A DNA stretch of 64,000 nt from Primulina eburnea (GCF_022965805.1 NC_133109.1:573001-637000), one strand, 5' to 3'; shown: positions 23,095-38,330, counted from the stretch's first letter. Made by a program: numbers and translations. Notes: a model not told the origin generated them from the sequence alone.

Positions 23095-24296
23095 CACAGG
23101 TACTTTCCTCTTACTTTTCGTCGTGAAACTTGCCGCCGAAACACTTAGTAGCTTATTAATCGACAACCCTTCGTCCAAGATCATCCGGTCATCAAGCTTG
23201 TAACCAAGAAAACAGGAAAACCCAGCAGCTCTCGCACATCACAACCCATTTCCTCGATCAAGTAATCCAGCTTCTCCTCTAATGACTCGTGGTTGTACTG
23301 CAAAACTTGCTGATGTTTCTTGCTCATATCTAAGATATCATCACAAGTCAAACCATAGTTCAAGAAACCTCTAGTAAATTCTTACAGCTGCACCTTGAAA
23401 CAGATCCCATTGCCAAAGCCAATTCCTCAGTTCGGTTTTCGTATCCAATCTTCACCAAGAGAATCAATTTATGGGATAGATTTCCCTCAAATGACAGACT
23501 CAGAAAAACGGTGCTTTTATCAATAACTTAAATATGTCGTTGGAGCTCAAACGACATTGCTTAAGAAAATCGATTCTTGGCTGCAGCTTTCTTTGTCTGC
23601 TGGCACTAAACAGACTAGATAAAAAGAAAAATTATAAAGATTTCCTCGTTGCTCAACCCCGCATACAAATTCAAGAATTCAACATGATCTTTTACATGGT
23701 CCACAGTATAAGACAGCACAAATGGGAATTTACACAAAACCGAGGCAGTGGCAGATTCATCGCCCCCACTCAAGTCCAAGAGGAACCCGATTCTTGGTAT
23801 CAACTGAGTGTCCAAATCATAATTCAGAACAGCAGGTTGTCGAAGAATTAAATGAACACCATCGTAAAGCTGCAAGTACGAAAGCATTCTCTCAATTTCT
23901 TCCAGGGATTTAAGACACAATGCTTTTGTCATATTAACGGTATTAAGCACATGAGCTTCTTTAGGAGTTCCATACAGAAAACACCATCGCACCTTTCTCT
24001 CAAAACCTACAAGAGATCGAGGCTTTGTTGAATTCAGAAGCCGCTCAATTCGCGGTGGCTCGATTTTCACTTTCAAGTCTAGATTCGCATAATCATTTAC
24101 AAGAAAAGACAGCAACTCCTCTATTTCGTGAACCTCCAAAGACCGAAACCAGTGACTCCCAAAGACTGCAGGGCTTGACTTCTACGTCGAACATATTCGA
24201 AAGGCGTAAATATGAGAGATGTATGGGCCTGCAAAAGGGCTTCAGTGTCTTTCTCATTGAACCCCATTTCTTGAAATAATACAAACAGCATTGTAC
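23095..24296 (-). pseudogene. mTERF family pseudogene (closest to plastid mTERF2/EMB2219 type)
   Basis: The mTERF family comprises helical-repeat nucleic-acid-binding proteins of plastids and mitochondria. Recognisable mTERF blocks appear on the minus strand in order. First is FQEMGFNEKDTEALLQAH (from about 24265), then a piece at 24139-23615 with LCLKSLEEIERML, PAVLNYDLDTQLIPRIGFLL and LPFVLSYTVDHVKDHVEF-like text. Next come decayed repeats (about 23600-23400), then 23363-23181 with YGLTCDDILDMSKKHQQVLQ and EEKLDYLIEEMGCDVREL, then GYKLDDRM and a LSINKLLSV tail near 23200-23140. Frame changes are needed near 24140, 23620, 23380 and 23210, and stops interrupt. A TTTTAG splice acceptor precedes the first block at 24296, so this is not a processed copy. 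The subfamily assignment rests on memory of the family. Confidence 0.8.
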
Positions 24297-24698
24297 CTAA
24301 AATTAAAATAAATAAATTCAGAGGCCTTCCAATATCCCTATCATCTAAGTCCTTTCTTTTTAAACAAGGAAAATAGTATCATAACAAAAATGAATTCAAA
24401 ACTGTATATGACATAAGATTTAAATTAAATACAGAAGCAATACTTCATCTTTCACACCCAAACAAAACAAGAGAGTTGCATTACGAAAAAGAGAGAGTCT
24501 TTGCATACTCGAATCATTGAAAATTTTAGAAGAGTGGTGTTGTTAGTGGTGCCGATTAAGAGAACACAAAATAGGATATATATTATAAAACTGAAATAAC
24601 ATATTCCGGTTACAACTCTCTCTCCACTAACAAGCTGTTAGGGAATCTCTCTCTCAAGTTTTAACTGAATGCCTTCTATCTATTTCTTCCCTCTCTTT

Positions 24699-25076
24699 TT
24701 ATACATTTCTCTCACGTGCTTCTCCCTTCCTTCTTCTAGAATATACGTTGATAATCTTGGGCCCTTGTTTATTGGTTACTTCAGTCCCTGGGCTTGTTAC
24801 TGCAGCAGCCACTGGGCTTACTGTATTTGGGCCCAATGTATTTGGGTCCGTAACATGCCCAGCCTCTTCAAGAATCGCCTTGTCCTCGAGGCGAAATTCT
24901 GGAAACTGTGCTGCGAAATCTTCTTTATCTTCCCACGTTGCTTCTTCCTCTGTCCTTCCTTTCCACCGCACCAACAACTGTTGGCACCAATGTCTTCCTT
25001 TGCTTTTCGTCCTTTCAGCTAGAACTTCTTCGGGTTCAAAATTGAGAAACAAGTCTGTGTCAACCTCTCTTGGCAA
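24699..25076 (-). pseudogene. Chromodomain end of the Reina-type integrase
   Basis: Encodes a chromodomain with the usual aromatic and acidic positions: PEEVLAERTK, QLLVRWKGRTEEEATWED and AAQFPEF. In this family the domain guides integration to chromatin. A frame change near 25080-25110 separates it from the integrase core, whose text would otherwise run on. Confidence 0.85.
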
Positions 25077-25111
25077 CTTAACTTCATTCGGGCCTCGACC
25101 TACTGCTTTCT

Positions 25112-26389
25112 TCAGACAAGATACATGAAATACCGGATGTACTTGGATCCTTCTGGTAATTTTAGATGATATGCTACTGGCCCCACTTTCTTCAAGACTC
25201 GATAAGGCCCATAATACCGGGCTGCCAACTTCTGAAAGATCCTTGTACTGACAGAGTTCTGGCGGTGTGGTCGCAACTTCAGGTACACTACATCACCTTC
25301 TTGGTAATGGACCTCACGACGTTTGTTGTTAGCATATTTGGTCATTCTCTGTTGGGCCCTTCTTAAGTTGTATTTAAGCTGCCTCAATAACTCATATCTA
25401 TCCTCTAATGCGTGCGAAACGGCTGATACCTTGGTTTCTCCAGGAAGAAATTTAATGAGAGTCGGGGGTCTCCGTCCATACACCACTTCGAATGGAGTCA
25501 TCCCCGCCGCCGTTTGATAGGAAGTATTGTACCAATACTCCGCCCAATGCACCCACTGCGACCAGCCCTTCGGTTGTTCTGAGCAGAAACAACGGAGATA
25601 TGTCTCAAGACATTTGTTCAATGCCTCACTTTGACCATCTGTTTGTGGATGGTATGCCGTGCTCATTTTGAGGCGAGTCCCTTGTAGTTTAAACAATTCC
25701 GACCAAAATAAACTCATGAATACTGCATCTCTATCACTGACAATGGTTCTTGGAACCCCATGCAACTTGATTATGTTGCGGGTAAACACTTCTGCTACTG
25801 AGCAAGCCGTGTATGGATGCTTGAGGAGTAGGAAGTGCCCATACTTAGAAAGCCTGTCAATCACTACCAGGATCACCTCGAACCCTTTTGACTTTGGAAG
25901 ACCTGTAACAAAATCCATAGCTGAATCCTCCCAAATTGCCTCTGGAATAGCCAGAGGTTGTAGCAAGCCAGCCGGGGTAGCCGCCTCATATTTTTTCTTT
26001 TGACAGACTTCGCACTCTGACACAAACTTGTAAATATCCTTCTTCATTCCTGGCCAAAAGAAGTTGTTTGCTATCCTTTTATACATCCTGAAGGCCCCCG
26101 AATGTCCCCCAACAGGAGTGGCGTGGAATTCCTTCATTAGTGCCGTAGCCCAGTGTGATGTTCGAGGAATTACTATCCTTCCTTTGAAGAGTAAACACCC
26201 ATTAGCCAGTGAGTAATGCTTGCTACTGCCTTGGGCTGTGTTCATATTCTCAATGATCTTTTGACAAGTTGGGTCATTTTCCACTGCCTTTTTAATCTCC
26301 CGTGCTTCCATCCACTCTGGCCTCTGCTGTGGTGATAGCAGCCAACACCCCAATGTCTTCCCTCCTTGACAAGGCATCTGCTGCCCCAT
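25112..26389 (-). pseudogene. Reina-type RNase H end and integrase
   Basis: The zinc-binding HHCC module (HATPVGGHSGAFRMYKR, CEVCQKKK) is followed by the catalytic core with Asp in SAMDFVTGLP, Asp in VSDRDAVF, and the TDGQSEALN segment carrying the Glu. The C-terminal domain ends in YYGPYRVL and a K(L)LP-type motif. The reading frame switches from the RNase H frame near 26300-26330. About 425 codons are open. Confidence 0.88.
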
Positions 26390-27416
26390 TTTGAATCCCA
26401 GCTCGATGCCTTATTTCAAATTCATATCCAAGTAGTTTTGCCAACCAATATTGTTGTTCCGGGGTGGTTATACGTTGTTGCGGCAAATTTCTCAATGGCT
26501 TATGATCTGTTACTACTTGGAACTTGCGTCCTAGTAAATAGTGACGCCAATGTTGAACTGCCAAAACCAGTGCCATCAATTCTCTTTCATAGGTTGACTT
26601 TGCCAATGCCCGATCTGCCAAGGCCTTGCTATAAAAAGCTATAGGCCTTCCCTCCTGAGCTAGCACTGCCCCTACTCCCGTACCGGAAGCGTCACATTCT
26701 ATTACAAATTCCTTAGAAAAGTCCGGCATCTTTAACACAGGGGTCGTCACTACTGCTTGTTTTAGCAGCTCGAAAGCTTCTTGAGCTTTTTCATTCCACC
26801 CGAAACTATTCTTCTTCAATTGTTTAGTGAGTGGTCTTGCGATTTTTCCATAGTTCTTAATGAATTTCCGATAATACCCCGTCAGCCCCAAAAATCCCCT
26901 CAATCCCTTGGTGGTCTGCGGTTGCGGCCACTGTACCACACTCTCAACTTTATTAGGATCCACCTTGACCCCCTGAGATGTGATGATATGCCCCAAATAT
27001 TCCACTTGTCTCAACCCAAATTGGCATTTCCTTTTGTTTAGAACCAACTGATGTTGCTTTAGCAACGCCAACACTACTTCGATGTGTTGCATATGTTCTT
27101 TCCAACCTTTACTGTAAATCAAAACATCGTCAAAGAAAACTAATACAAATTTCCGTAAGTGAGGGCGGAATACCTCATTCATGGTTGCTTGAAATGTTGC
27201 CGGGGCGTTTTTTAGTCCAAAAGGCATGACTAAAAACTCGTAGTGGCCTTCATGCGTCCTGAACGCTGTTTTGTGTATGTCTGTAGCTTGAACCCGAATC
27301 TGGTGGTATCCAGATTTGAGGTCCAGCTTGGTGAAGAACGTTGCTCCATGTAGTTCGTCAAAAAGTTCCTCCACCACTGGAATTGGATACTTATCAGCAA
27401 CAGTGATTTCATTCAA
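26292..27416 (-). pseudogene. Reina-type reverse transcriptase and RNase H
   Basis: An open stretch of 374 codons carries the reverse transcriptase palm ([25 protein letters not shown]) with the intact catalytic FDDVLIYS box at about 27110-27135. The connection domain follows, then RNase H ([39 protein letters not shown]). The upstream part of the fingers lies in another frame. The break is at a run of nine T on the plus strand (about 27457), a typical slippage site. Confidence 0.9.
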
Positions 27417-28446
27417 AGCGCGGTAGTCAATGCAAAATCGCCAACTCCTGTCTTTTTTTTTACTAATATAACCGGGCTTGAGCAGGGGCTGTTGCTGACT
27501 TGTATCACCCCTGATGTCAGCATTTCTCTCACCATGCGTTCAATCTCGTCCTTCTGGTGATGTGCATAACGATAAGGCCTTACTGAGACTGGTCCACATC
27601 CCTCTTTTATGCATATAGCATGATCTTGCTGCCTACAAGGGGCTAATCCACTATGTTCTTGGAATACCACCTCATATTTGGCAAGGATATTGTTTATGGC
27701 TTCCTCTGCACCCGTCATGTCTCTCCCTCCTTCCTTGTCTCCACTGTATTTGAGCAATATTGCCCCGCAAAACTCCACCTCACTAATCTTGGAGATACCC
27801 TTGAATGAGACCATGGATCGGCTGAGGGAGGGATCCCCCTTTAGAACCACTGTTTGGCCGCCACAGCTAAATCTCATCTCCATCTTGCTCCAATTCAGCA
27901 AGAATCCCCCAAAGTGCGAAGCCAATCAACTCCCAAAATAAGATCAATTCCCCCTAACTCGAACAAATACCCTTCAATCTCGATTTGACACTGTCCCATG
28001 TCCACCTCCAAACCTCTGCATACCCCCTGGCAGGACACTCGACATCCATCCCCCAAACACACTCCAAAAAGAACGCCTCTGTCACACCCCAGCCCCAACT
28101 CCTCAATTAATTTTTTTGAGACGAAATTGTGGCTTGCCTCACTGTCAACCATCGCTACCACTTCTTACCCCGCCACCTTCGCCCTCATTTTCAATGTTTG
28201 TGGATGGTTGATGCCATTAACAGAGTACAAAGGTAGTTCTAACGTGTTGTATTCAACGTTGGGTCCACCTTCTTCCCCTGTTGCTTGCATCGCCTCATCC
28301 TTTTGTTCTTCTAACCCCCCTGCTCCCACTCAGCATCTTCTCCTTCTTCCTCTGCCATGATCGTCACCCTCAAACTTTTGTTGACACATCGGTGCGTTGG
28401 GTGGTATGGTTCTCCACACTTGAAGCACAATCCCTTTTCTCGCCTT
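27413..28446 (-). pseudogene. Reina-type protease, start of reverse transcriptase, and Gag zinc knuckle
   Basis: The knuckle (GLCFKCGEPYHPTHRC) is encoded at about 28430-28380. The protease active site is altered: the segment 28161-27895 reads MVDSEASHNFVS where the family has D(S/T)GA. Then come the tail of the protease and the fingers of reverse transcriptase (27925-27413) with [16 protein letters not shown] and a KKKTG block that loses frame. The element ends abruptly at 28446, upstream of the knuckle. Confidence 0.8.
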
Positions 28447-29271
28447 TAGGAAGTCAATAGCTATGAATATTAAAAAGATTTATGTTTTATTTAAGAATAA
28501 TCAAGTGCATCTAAAGAGAATCAGTGAACATATTGACCGTCGTAAAATCAACTAAAATGAAGTCCTTTGCTTTTACATAACCAAACCTCCATAATATATG
28601 TGCTACATCCATCATTTCCATACAGGATGACAAACAGAACAAAAATGAGATATTCAGTTCCATGACGGAGGAAATCGGGCGAGGTTAGTTACATTACCAG
28701 TTTACCACATGAAATGACAATCTATTGATTCCGGAACGCAGGAAGATGAAATTAATTTTCCCGTCATTGACTGACACTGCATAAAATGTCCCGTGTCGCA
28801 CATGACAAAATTCAGTAAACAAAACTAACCCAAAATAAATCCGAAGTTGATCCTTCAAACCCAATAAAATCTACATCTACAATAATGGGAAACGACTGCA
28901 ATTTAACAATAATCAATTAATTCCTCCAACCATATAGAAAGAAAAAAAAGGAACCAGACCACATGAAAACAGTTAAAAAGGGGAAGGAATAATCCAAAAG
29001 CTAACAAAATCAGCCGAAGCTCTCCGCTACATAAACAACTTCAGAAAGCAATATGATCCATCAACATATATCGACCCCAACTCCCAACTAAGATTTTCAC
29101 ATTCACAAGTAACCACTGCGGATCATCAATCCCTGAGCAAGTTGATCAGTACAATACAATACGCGGATACAGTAATCAATCAACAACCGAAGCTGAACTC
29201 CACTAGATTGCAACGAAACATAATAATACATCAAATAACATAAAAACAAAAACAGCTCAACCAAAAATTAC
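28447..29271. other. Gene-free stretch right of the chromovirus
   Basis: No ORF, LTR or repeat partner recognised. If the splice donor at 29272 is real, this would be intron of a minus-strand gene. Confidence 0.4.
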
Positions 29272-29420
29272 CTGAGGAAAGTTGTTTGCCAGCAGAAGAG
29301 ATTCCACTCAAGGATCGAGGAAATCCAAAAACGGCGCCGACCGCAAACCCTAAATGAAGTGGTTCCTAGAGAGTGAGAGGTGCAATTGTACAGCAGAGCT
29401 GAGACCTTAAAAGCTTAAAT
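29272..29420 (-). other. Possible non-coding first exon with splice donor
   Basis: On the minus strand this is a CT-rich, GC-enriched block containing AGGGTTTGCGGTCGGCGCCG and ending TTTCCTCAG, followed by GTAATTTTTGG. It looks like a plant 5' UTR exon and donor (AG|GTAA). It lies upstream of the mTERF pseudogene on the same strand, with the chromovirus between them. The link is inference, and the upper boundary is approximate. Confidence 0.4.
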
Positions 29421-31580
29421 GAAATACATCTGCCAGTAATCATTCCATATTTCCACGTATTTCCCTCCCAAGTGGATTTATCGACTACGGATTGGACCAG
29501 CAATTTTCCATTTATAGACAACATTTAATACATTTTTTTTAAAAAAATTATTACAAGTATTTTTTTTTTCTATAAAAGTCTTTTTTATCTTCTTTTCTCA
29601 TCTTCGTTTTTACCGATTAGATTTCGAAAGCAATTTTACACATTATATTCTAACGTAATATATATTTAATTTAATTTAATTTAATTCAATTCAATTCTTC
29701 ATGTATTTTCAACAATATTAAAAACTATTTACCATGAAAAATGCCTCTTTTATAATAATCATTCTAATTTATCAAGCAAAATGTCATCATAGTAACTGAT
29801 GGTCTCTTTGGTCGGCAAATTTTAATTTATAAATCTCAATTATATTTTTTAAGACAGAGAGATAAACACAAATTATTCTAAATTCACTTCAAAAAAAATC
29901 ATTTCCTCTTTTTACACATGCAAATCACGTGGCTAGTAATATCATTAAAGATACGTATTATTCAAATTTTATAACTTCTTCAAATGTGGTTCTAGAGAAA
30001 GTTTAGACATATAGTTGAGCTCTAATATTAATTGTAAGATTGAGTGTTGCTGTTTTATTCAAAATTATAACTGATAATAATATTGTAACAAAAATATTGT
30101 AATCATAATGAGGAGACTTTAATCGGCAGTATTCTATTAATTTGATAGTATAATCCAAACGTCACGTATCGATCCTGATAACATTACAATTCACATAATT
30201 TGAGCATGTTTCAAACTCCTACAACTTACTCATATAATTTATGAATAAAAAAGATGTTATGTCACATTTTTTATATCTTTTTTTATATCCATAGTGGCAA
30301 AACAACAAAACAAAACAATAACACTTGCATGGTTAGTGTTATCAAAAAAAGCTAGGGGCGAGTTGAGATATTGTCAATCCAACCAGCGCTATTTGACGGG
30401 ATGAGGCGGACAAATATGTCAATTTTTAGTTATATTTGACGGGTTGATTGCAACTTGTCATAACCTATAATTTGACGGGCAGACATCTATTTTGACAACT
30501 ATAGCGACGGTGACACGTGGCGTAATCTTTCAGCCATGTACGCTGCTCACGCTATCCCACCCTTCATTCACTTCCTTTCCAAGTGATGAACATCGAGCCC
30601 TGAACACAGGCTAGGTCAAGTTTTAGTATTCCTTTGGCAGTCCAACCTTAGAATTGGACCATCAATCGATCTTCTAGCAAATATAATTATCTCCACAGTT
30701 CTTTGATCTTTTATTAAAAATGACAGAATGCAACTTTTAGGAGACTAGTTCTGTTGAGCAAAGGTTAGGTTGTGCGGGCTATTATTACCCTTAATTATTT
30801 ATATAAAAAATTATTAAAATTAAACATTTTAAGATAAAAAAATCACAATTAAAATTATGTAAGTTTCACAATATTCAATTTTTACTAAGTTAATTTTTTT
30901 AAAAAAGATTCACACACGCTTTTTTTGGAAACAATTCAGAAAATTTTAATTACACTGCTGAAAATTTAAAAAGCTTGCAAATTAAAATTTTGGATCTAAG
31001 AAATTAAAATTAAATATATATATACATATAAAAAATGAAAATTTATTTCTCTATTTTTTTTAAAAAAAAATTCCTAATAAATTGTTTAATTTGGATACAA
31101 GTCAAACTAATCAATTTTAAGTCGGTTTGATTTTTTTGGTTTCAATTTTCGAATCAAATCGGTTCTATTAATCATCTTGATTTAATCAAAATTTTGTTCA
31201 TCCTTAACTCTGATAATAGTATTATTTGATTTTGTAAATTTCAAAAATTTTAACATCATTATTATTTTATTAATAAATTATAAATATGATTATTATCAAC
31301 ATTATTATGTCTCTTTAAAAAAATTAAATTTTATAATAAAAATAAGTTTCAAAAATAAAAAATGGGGCACGGGGTTTCAAATCGCCGCCACTGGTAAATA
31401 ATTACAATTTAATATTACTTATTTTAATTAATTAAGTAAAAAAACTGGTTATGATTATATTTCCATTAATGATTTCGTCAATTGAATAATGATATAATTA
31501 ATATTATATATATAAATTGATCAACAGAACTAGTTCTCCAAACCAACGGTCACGATGATCCCAACTCTCAGACGAAGCCC
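29421..31580. other. AT-rich intergenic region upstream of BiP
   Basis: No gene supported. The homopolymer-rich tracts and short ORFs look random. Core regulatory sites of BiP begin at its right end. Confidence 0.6.
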
Positions 31581-31610
31581 ATTGGTCAGCTACTCAACAT
31601 TCCGATTCTG

Positions 31611-31625
31611 ATTGGTCCACGTCAG
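31611..31625 (+). promoter_or_regulatory. UPR element-like site 1 of BiP promoter
   Basis: ATTGGTCCACGTCAG joins a CCAAT-box inverse (ATTGG) and CCACG with one base between, the ERSE-II pattern, and matches 14 of the 16 bases of the plant P-UPRE. It is about 155 bases before the TATA box. bZIP28/bZIP60-type factors are known to bind such sites during ER stress. Confidence 0.8.
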
Positions 31626-31720
31626 TGCGAATGACTCGATTATCCTCTACAGGTGGCGTAGCGAGCACCCGTTTCCCGATTCAATGGTCACACGAAGACA
31701 AACATCATACACGAGAGATC

Positions 31721-31736
31721 ATTGGTCCACGTCATC
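31721..31736 (+). promoter_or_regulatory. P-UPRE site 2 of BiP promoter
   Basis: ATTGGTCCACGTCATC is, as I recall it, the complete 16-base P-UPRE described for plant BiP promoters. It ends about 34 bases before the TATA box. A further ATTGG lies at 31581. Confidence 0.88.
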
Positions 31737-31769
31737 ACCTGTGGCGAGCCATGTCTGCATACTGTTTTG

Positions 31770-31777
31770 CTATATAA
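31770..31777 (+). promoter_or_regulatory. TATA box of BiP
   Basis: CTATATAA, about 110 bases upstream of the start codon at 31882 and just downstream of the second UPR site. Confidence 0.75.
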
Positions 31778-31881
31778 CATCCTCCACCTTCAGTCTCCCC
31801 CATTCCAGATTCATTCAGAAACCCACACACAAAGCTCACATTAGAAAAACATAGTATTCTCCATTGTTGAGCTTCACGGAT

Positions 31882-35562
<3,681 letters not shown>

Positions 35563-36032
35563 AAGATTGGGTATATGGTAAATCTTTTAGGTTTGGTTCC
35601 TTGATACTGATGACTGAGGGATTAAGAGGAACTTGAATTTTTGTTTACAGGAGGACAGTGTATTGTATTTTAAGGGGATTTTTCATTACATTTCACGCCC
35701 CGATTGGATTTGGATTGGGATTATTCGAGGTCAAAGAGGGGAATCCTTTTGTGTTTGCTATGATTGGGAATTGAATGAATTTGGGTCCTTCAACTCTATT
35801 GTCTCTCTTCAATGTTGTAACAGACATCATCCATCAAGTGTGCATATGTGTGCGTGCTATATACACTTCAAACAGCCATCATCATGAGTTGTCCTTGCTA
35901 AATTAAATTAAAATTCGACCATGTTTGTGTGCTAATCTCTTATTTAAAAACAAAACATGATATTTGAAAGTTGAGATCATATATATATAAAAATAAAATT
36001 TGAAACTCAGGTTCGATAATTAAAAGGCAAAA
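35563..36032 (+). other. BiP 3' UTR and downstream sequence
   Basis: No coding. The BiP 3' UTR probably occupies the first 250-300 bases (T-rich with AATGAAT-type signals near 35775). A precise poly(A) site cannot be set. Confidence 0.5.
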
Positions 36033-36210
36033 ACTTGTGTGAGACGGTCTCACGGGTCGTATTCGTGAGACAGTTCTCTTATTTGGGTTATCCATGAAAA
36101 AATATTACTTTTTATGCTAAGAGTATTAATTTTTATTGTGAATATGAGTGGGTTGACCCGTCTCACAGATTAATATCCGTGAGACGGTCTCACATGAGAC
36201 TCACTCTAAT
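36033..36210. mobile_element. Short non-autonomous element with palindromic ends
   Basis: GTGAGACGGTCTCAC, itself a near-perfect palindrome, occurs at 36039-36053 and again at 36179-36193, enclosing an AT-rich core with GGGTCGTATT and GTTGACCCGTCTCACAG. I recognise this as a common dispersed plant repeat. Transposon class and target duplication are unclear. A shorter, inverted relative lies at 61640-61706. Confidence 0.6.
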
Positions 36211-36343
36211 TAAAAATATAGATCACATTATAATAATGAATTGGTCGACCGATTTTTTTTTCTTCAAAAAATTCTTTATTTGAAACATGTTAGGTGATTT
36301 ATTTTTTAAAATAATTTGTACTTTTTTCATTATTTAAAAAATT

Positions 36344-36693
36344 TGTAAGATCAAGCGCTTGCCGCTTTACAAAAAGCTAGTGGTAATGATGCAACTTAAA
36401 TCTTTTAAACCGCACAGCAGCTCAAGCACCACGGTTCAATCGCTCTACCAAGCAGGAACAATTATTGCACCCAACAATCTTCTTCCCAATAATTGCACTA
36501 TTTGTAATCAATGGGAATTGAATCTGTGACCTTAGCTCTGATACCAATTGTAGGACCGAATGCTTGCCGCTTTACCAAAAGTTATAGTTATAGTTAGTGG
36601 TAATGGTGCAATTCAAATCTTTTAAACCGCACAACAGCTCAAGCATCACGGTTCAATCGCTCTACCAAGCGGGGACAATTATTGCACCCAACA
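36344..36693 (-). mobile_element. TRIM retrotransposon copy 1, complete
   Basis: It has two short LTRs (36344-36476 and 36549-36693) beginning TGTA and ending CACCCAACA on the plus-strand map. The 72-base interior carries the reverse complement of a tRNA-iMet primer site (AGCTCTGATACCAAT, 36534-36548). The element is flanked by a perfect 5-base target duplication, AAATT (36339-36343 and 36694-36698). It has no coding capacity, as expected for TRIMs. Confidence 0.93.
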
Positions 36694-37946
36694 AAATTTA
36701 TTTATTTATTTAAATAATAATAATAATATTTGGAATATTCTTGAAATTTTTTTGTTTAAAATTATTGAATTTGTGTATTTTTTAAAACAAATTATTTTTT
36801 TATTTAAATATATGTTGGTTTATTTTTTTTAAAAAAATAGAACACGTGTATGATGCACTTATTGTTTTATTTTTCGAATTTATAAATTTGAGCTTCGACT
36901 TTCATTTTTAGTATATAAACTAATTTGAAACATAAATCATCTTAAAATAGCGAATTGATCAACTATTTAAAAAAAAATTTGTTATTTTCAAAATATTACG
37001 GAATTTATCTTTCGACAAAATATGCTATCTTTTTTAAAAAATTAAATTTATTTTATTATGTCTTGGATTAGTATTCGAAAAAATAAAAGATAGTATATTG
37101 TGTCGGTCTACTTATTATTATTTTTTCTACTAGTAATATGATTAATAAAAAATGATGATAATAATAATAATAAATATATTTTTTAAAAAAATCACAAATT
37201 CGTTTGCAAGAATTCAAAAAAAATTATATTCCAACTATTACTATTTTTATTAATAATATTAATAGTAAAAATAAATAAAAAAATAAGTGGATCGATACAC
37301 ATATATCTTTCTTTATTTTTCGAAAACTAAACCAATGTATATTTAAATAAATAAAGATTTTTTTAAAAATATTAAAAAGATTACTAGTTTTTTTAAAGAT
37401 AGATTAGCTAATATTTTACAAATAAATAATTTATTGAAAAAAATTGGTTGATCATTTATCATTTTAAAATGATTTATTTTTCAAATTATCAAATTTGGAT
37501 TTAAAATGACATGGACTCTCAAGTCTCATTTTTTTTTTAAATTAAAGATTTGTCAGGTTCTGAAAGAAATTTTTTTTAAAAAAATAATAAAAAAAGAAGC
37601 AGCTAATAAATGAATAATCTTTAATCGCGTATTTTAAATGTTAATTTGAATCTGAGGGTTGGATTGACTTGTAATGTTGATTAGCATCCAAATGTCCAAA
37701 AGATCAAACATAGCCAAGAAACAAGACTAGATGAAACTATGATATCGACAGTGGAAGAAGCAGGAATTAGATTCTTCAATCGATTTCGTTCTTATTCTTC
37801 ATCTATACAATCAAAAACTTGTCACCAATCTTTGAACATGACCAAATTCTGGATGGTTGAAAAATAAAACAGCCCAGAAAGTATACCGATGTAACCATAT
37901 ACATGAGTGGAATAGTAACTCTACGAGCATTATATGTTAATTATAA
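36694..37946. other. AT-rich intergenic sequence
   Basis: No gene seen. The right part (37650-37946) is probably the former 3' UTR of the minus-strand acyl-CoA-binding protein gene, now separated from it by the hAT insertion. Confidence 0.5.
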
Positions 37947-37983
37947 TTAGCTGGAGTCATTGACTATGCGTTGCATCCAAGGC
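37947..37983 (-). pseudogene. Displaced last codons of the acyl-CoA-binding protein gene
   Basis: Read on the minus strand this gives the left TSD copy followed by codons ending MQRIVNDSS and TAA (37949-37947). Joined at the TSD, it would extend the ankyrin exon without a frame change to a 343-residue protein, the normal size for plant ACBP1/2. Confidence 0.8.
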
Positions 37984-38061
37984 CATGGGCGGATTTAGTG
38001 TAGGGCGAACGGGGGCCACGGCCCCCCAAAAAATTTAATTTTTTTTTTAGTATATACCTAA

Positions 38062-38330
38062 TAGCGACGGTTTTGTTTATACCCGTCGTTATAATAGCGA
38101 CGTTGTTTACACAAACTGTCGCCGATCTAGATCGGCGACGGTTTAGTTAAACCCGTCGCAATATAGCGACGGGTTTGCAAAAACCGTCGCCGATCCAGAT
38201 CGGCGACGGTTCTTGTCAAAACCGTCGCTATATTGCGACGGGCTTCTTATCACTGTCGCTATATAGCGACGGTAACATGTTTTACCGTCGCTATATAGAG
38301 ATGATTCTTAATAAAACCGTCGCTATTTTT
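38062..38330. repeat. Subterminal inverted array of GCGACGG motifs in the hAT element
   Basis: About 15 cores of GCGACGG or its complement (some with one mismatch) alternate in orientation. Several are paired into hairpins such as CGTCGCCGATCTAGATCGGC and ACCGTCGCTATA. Subterminal repeats of this kind are known as transposase-binding sites. Confidence 0.8.

Larger units (their letters stand above)
24540..28446 (-). mobile_element. Ty3/gypsy chromovirus (Reina/CRM type), 5'-truncated
   Basis: The minus-strand order is zinc knuckle, protease, reverse transcriptase, RNase H, integrase, chromodomain, then a short possible LTR remnant (24540-24690) with a TATAAA-like motif. The upstream two thirds of gag, the primer site and the 5' LTR are absent: coding stops at 28446. 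No target duplication can be assigned. Coding pieces are long and well preserved, so it is younger than the Tekay-type element. Confidence 0.85.

Noticed and set aside
25659..26003. Plus-strand ORFs across the chromovirus (also 24748-25128, 27998-28360)
   Set aside because: Shadows of well-supported minus-strand integrase, chromodomain and protease coding.
36534..36548. tRNA-like text (also 18133, 19175, 43611)
   Set aside because: These are primer binding sites complementary to tRNA-iMet; no cloverleaf is present.
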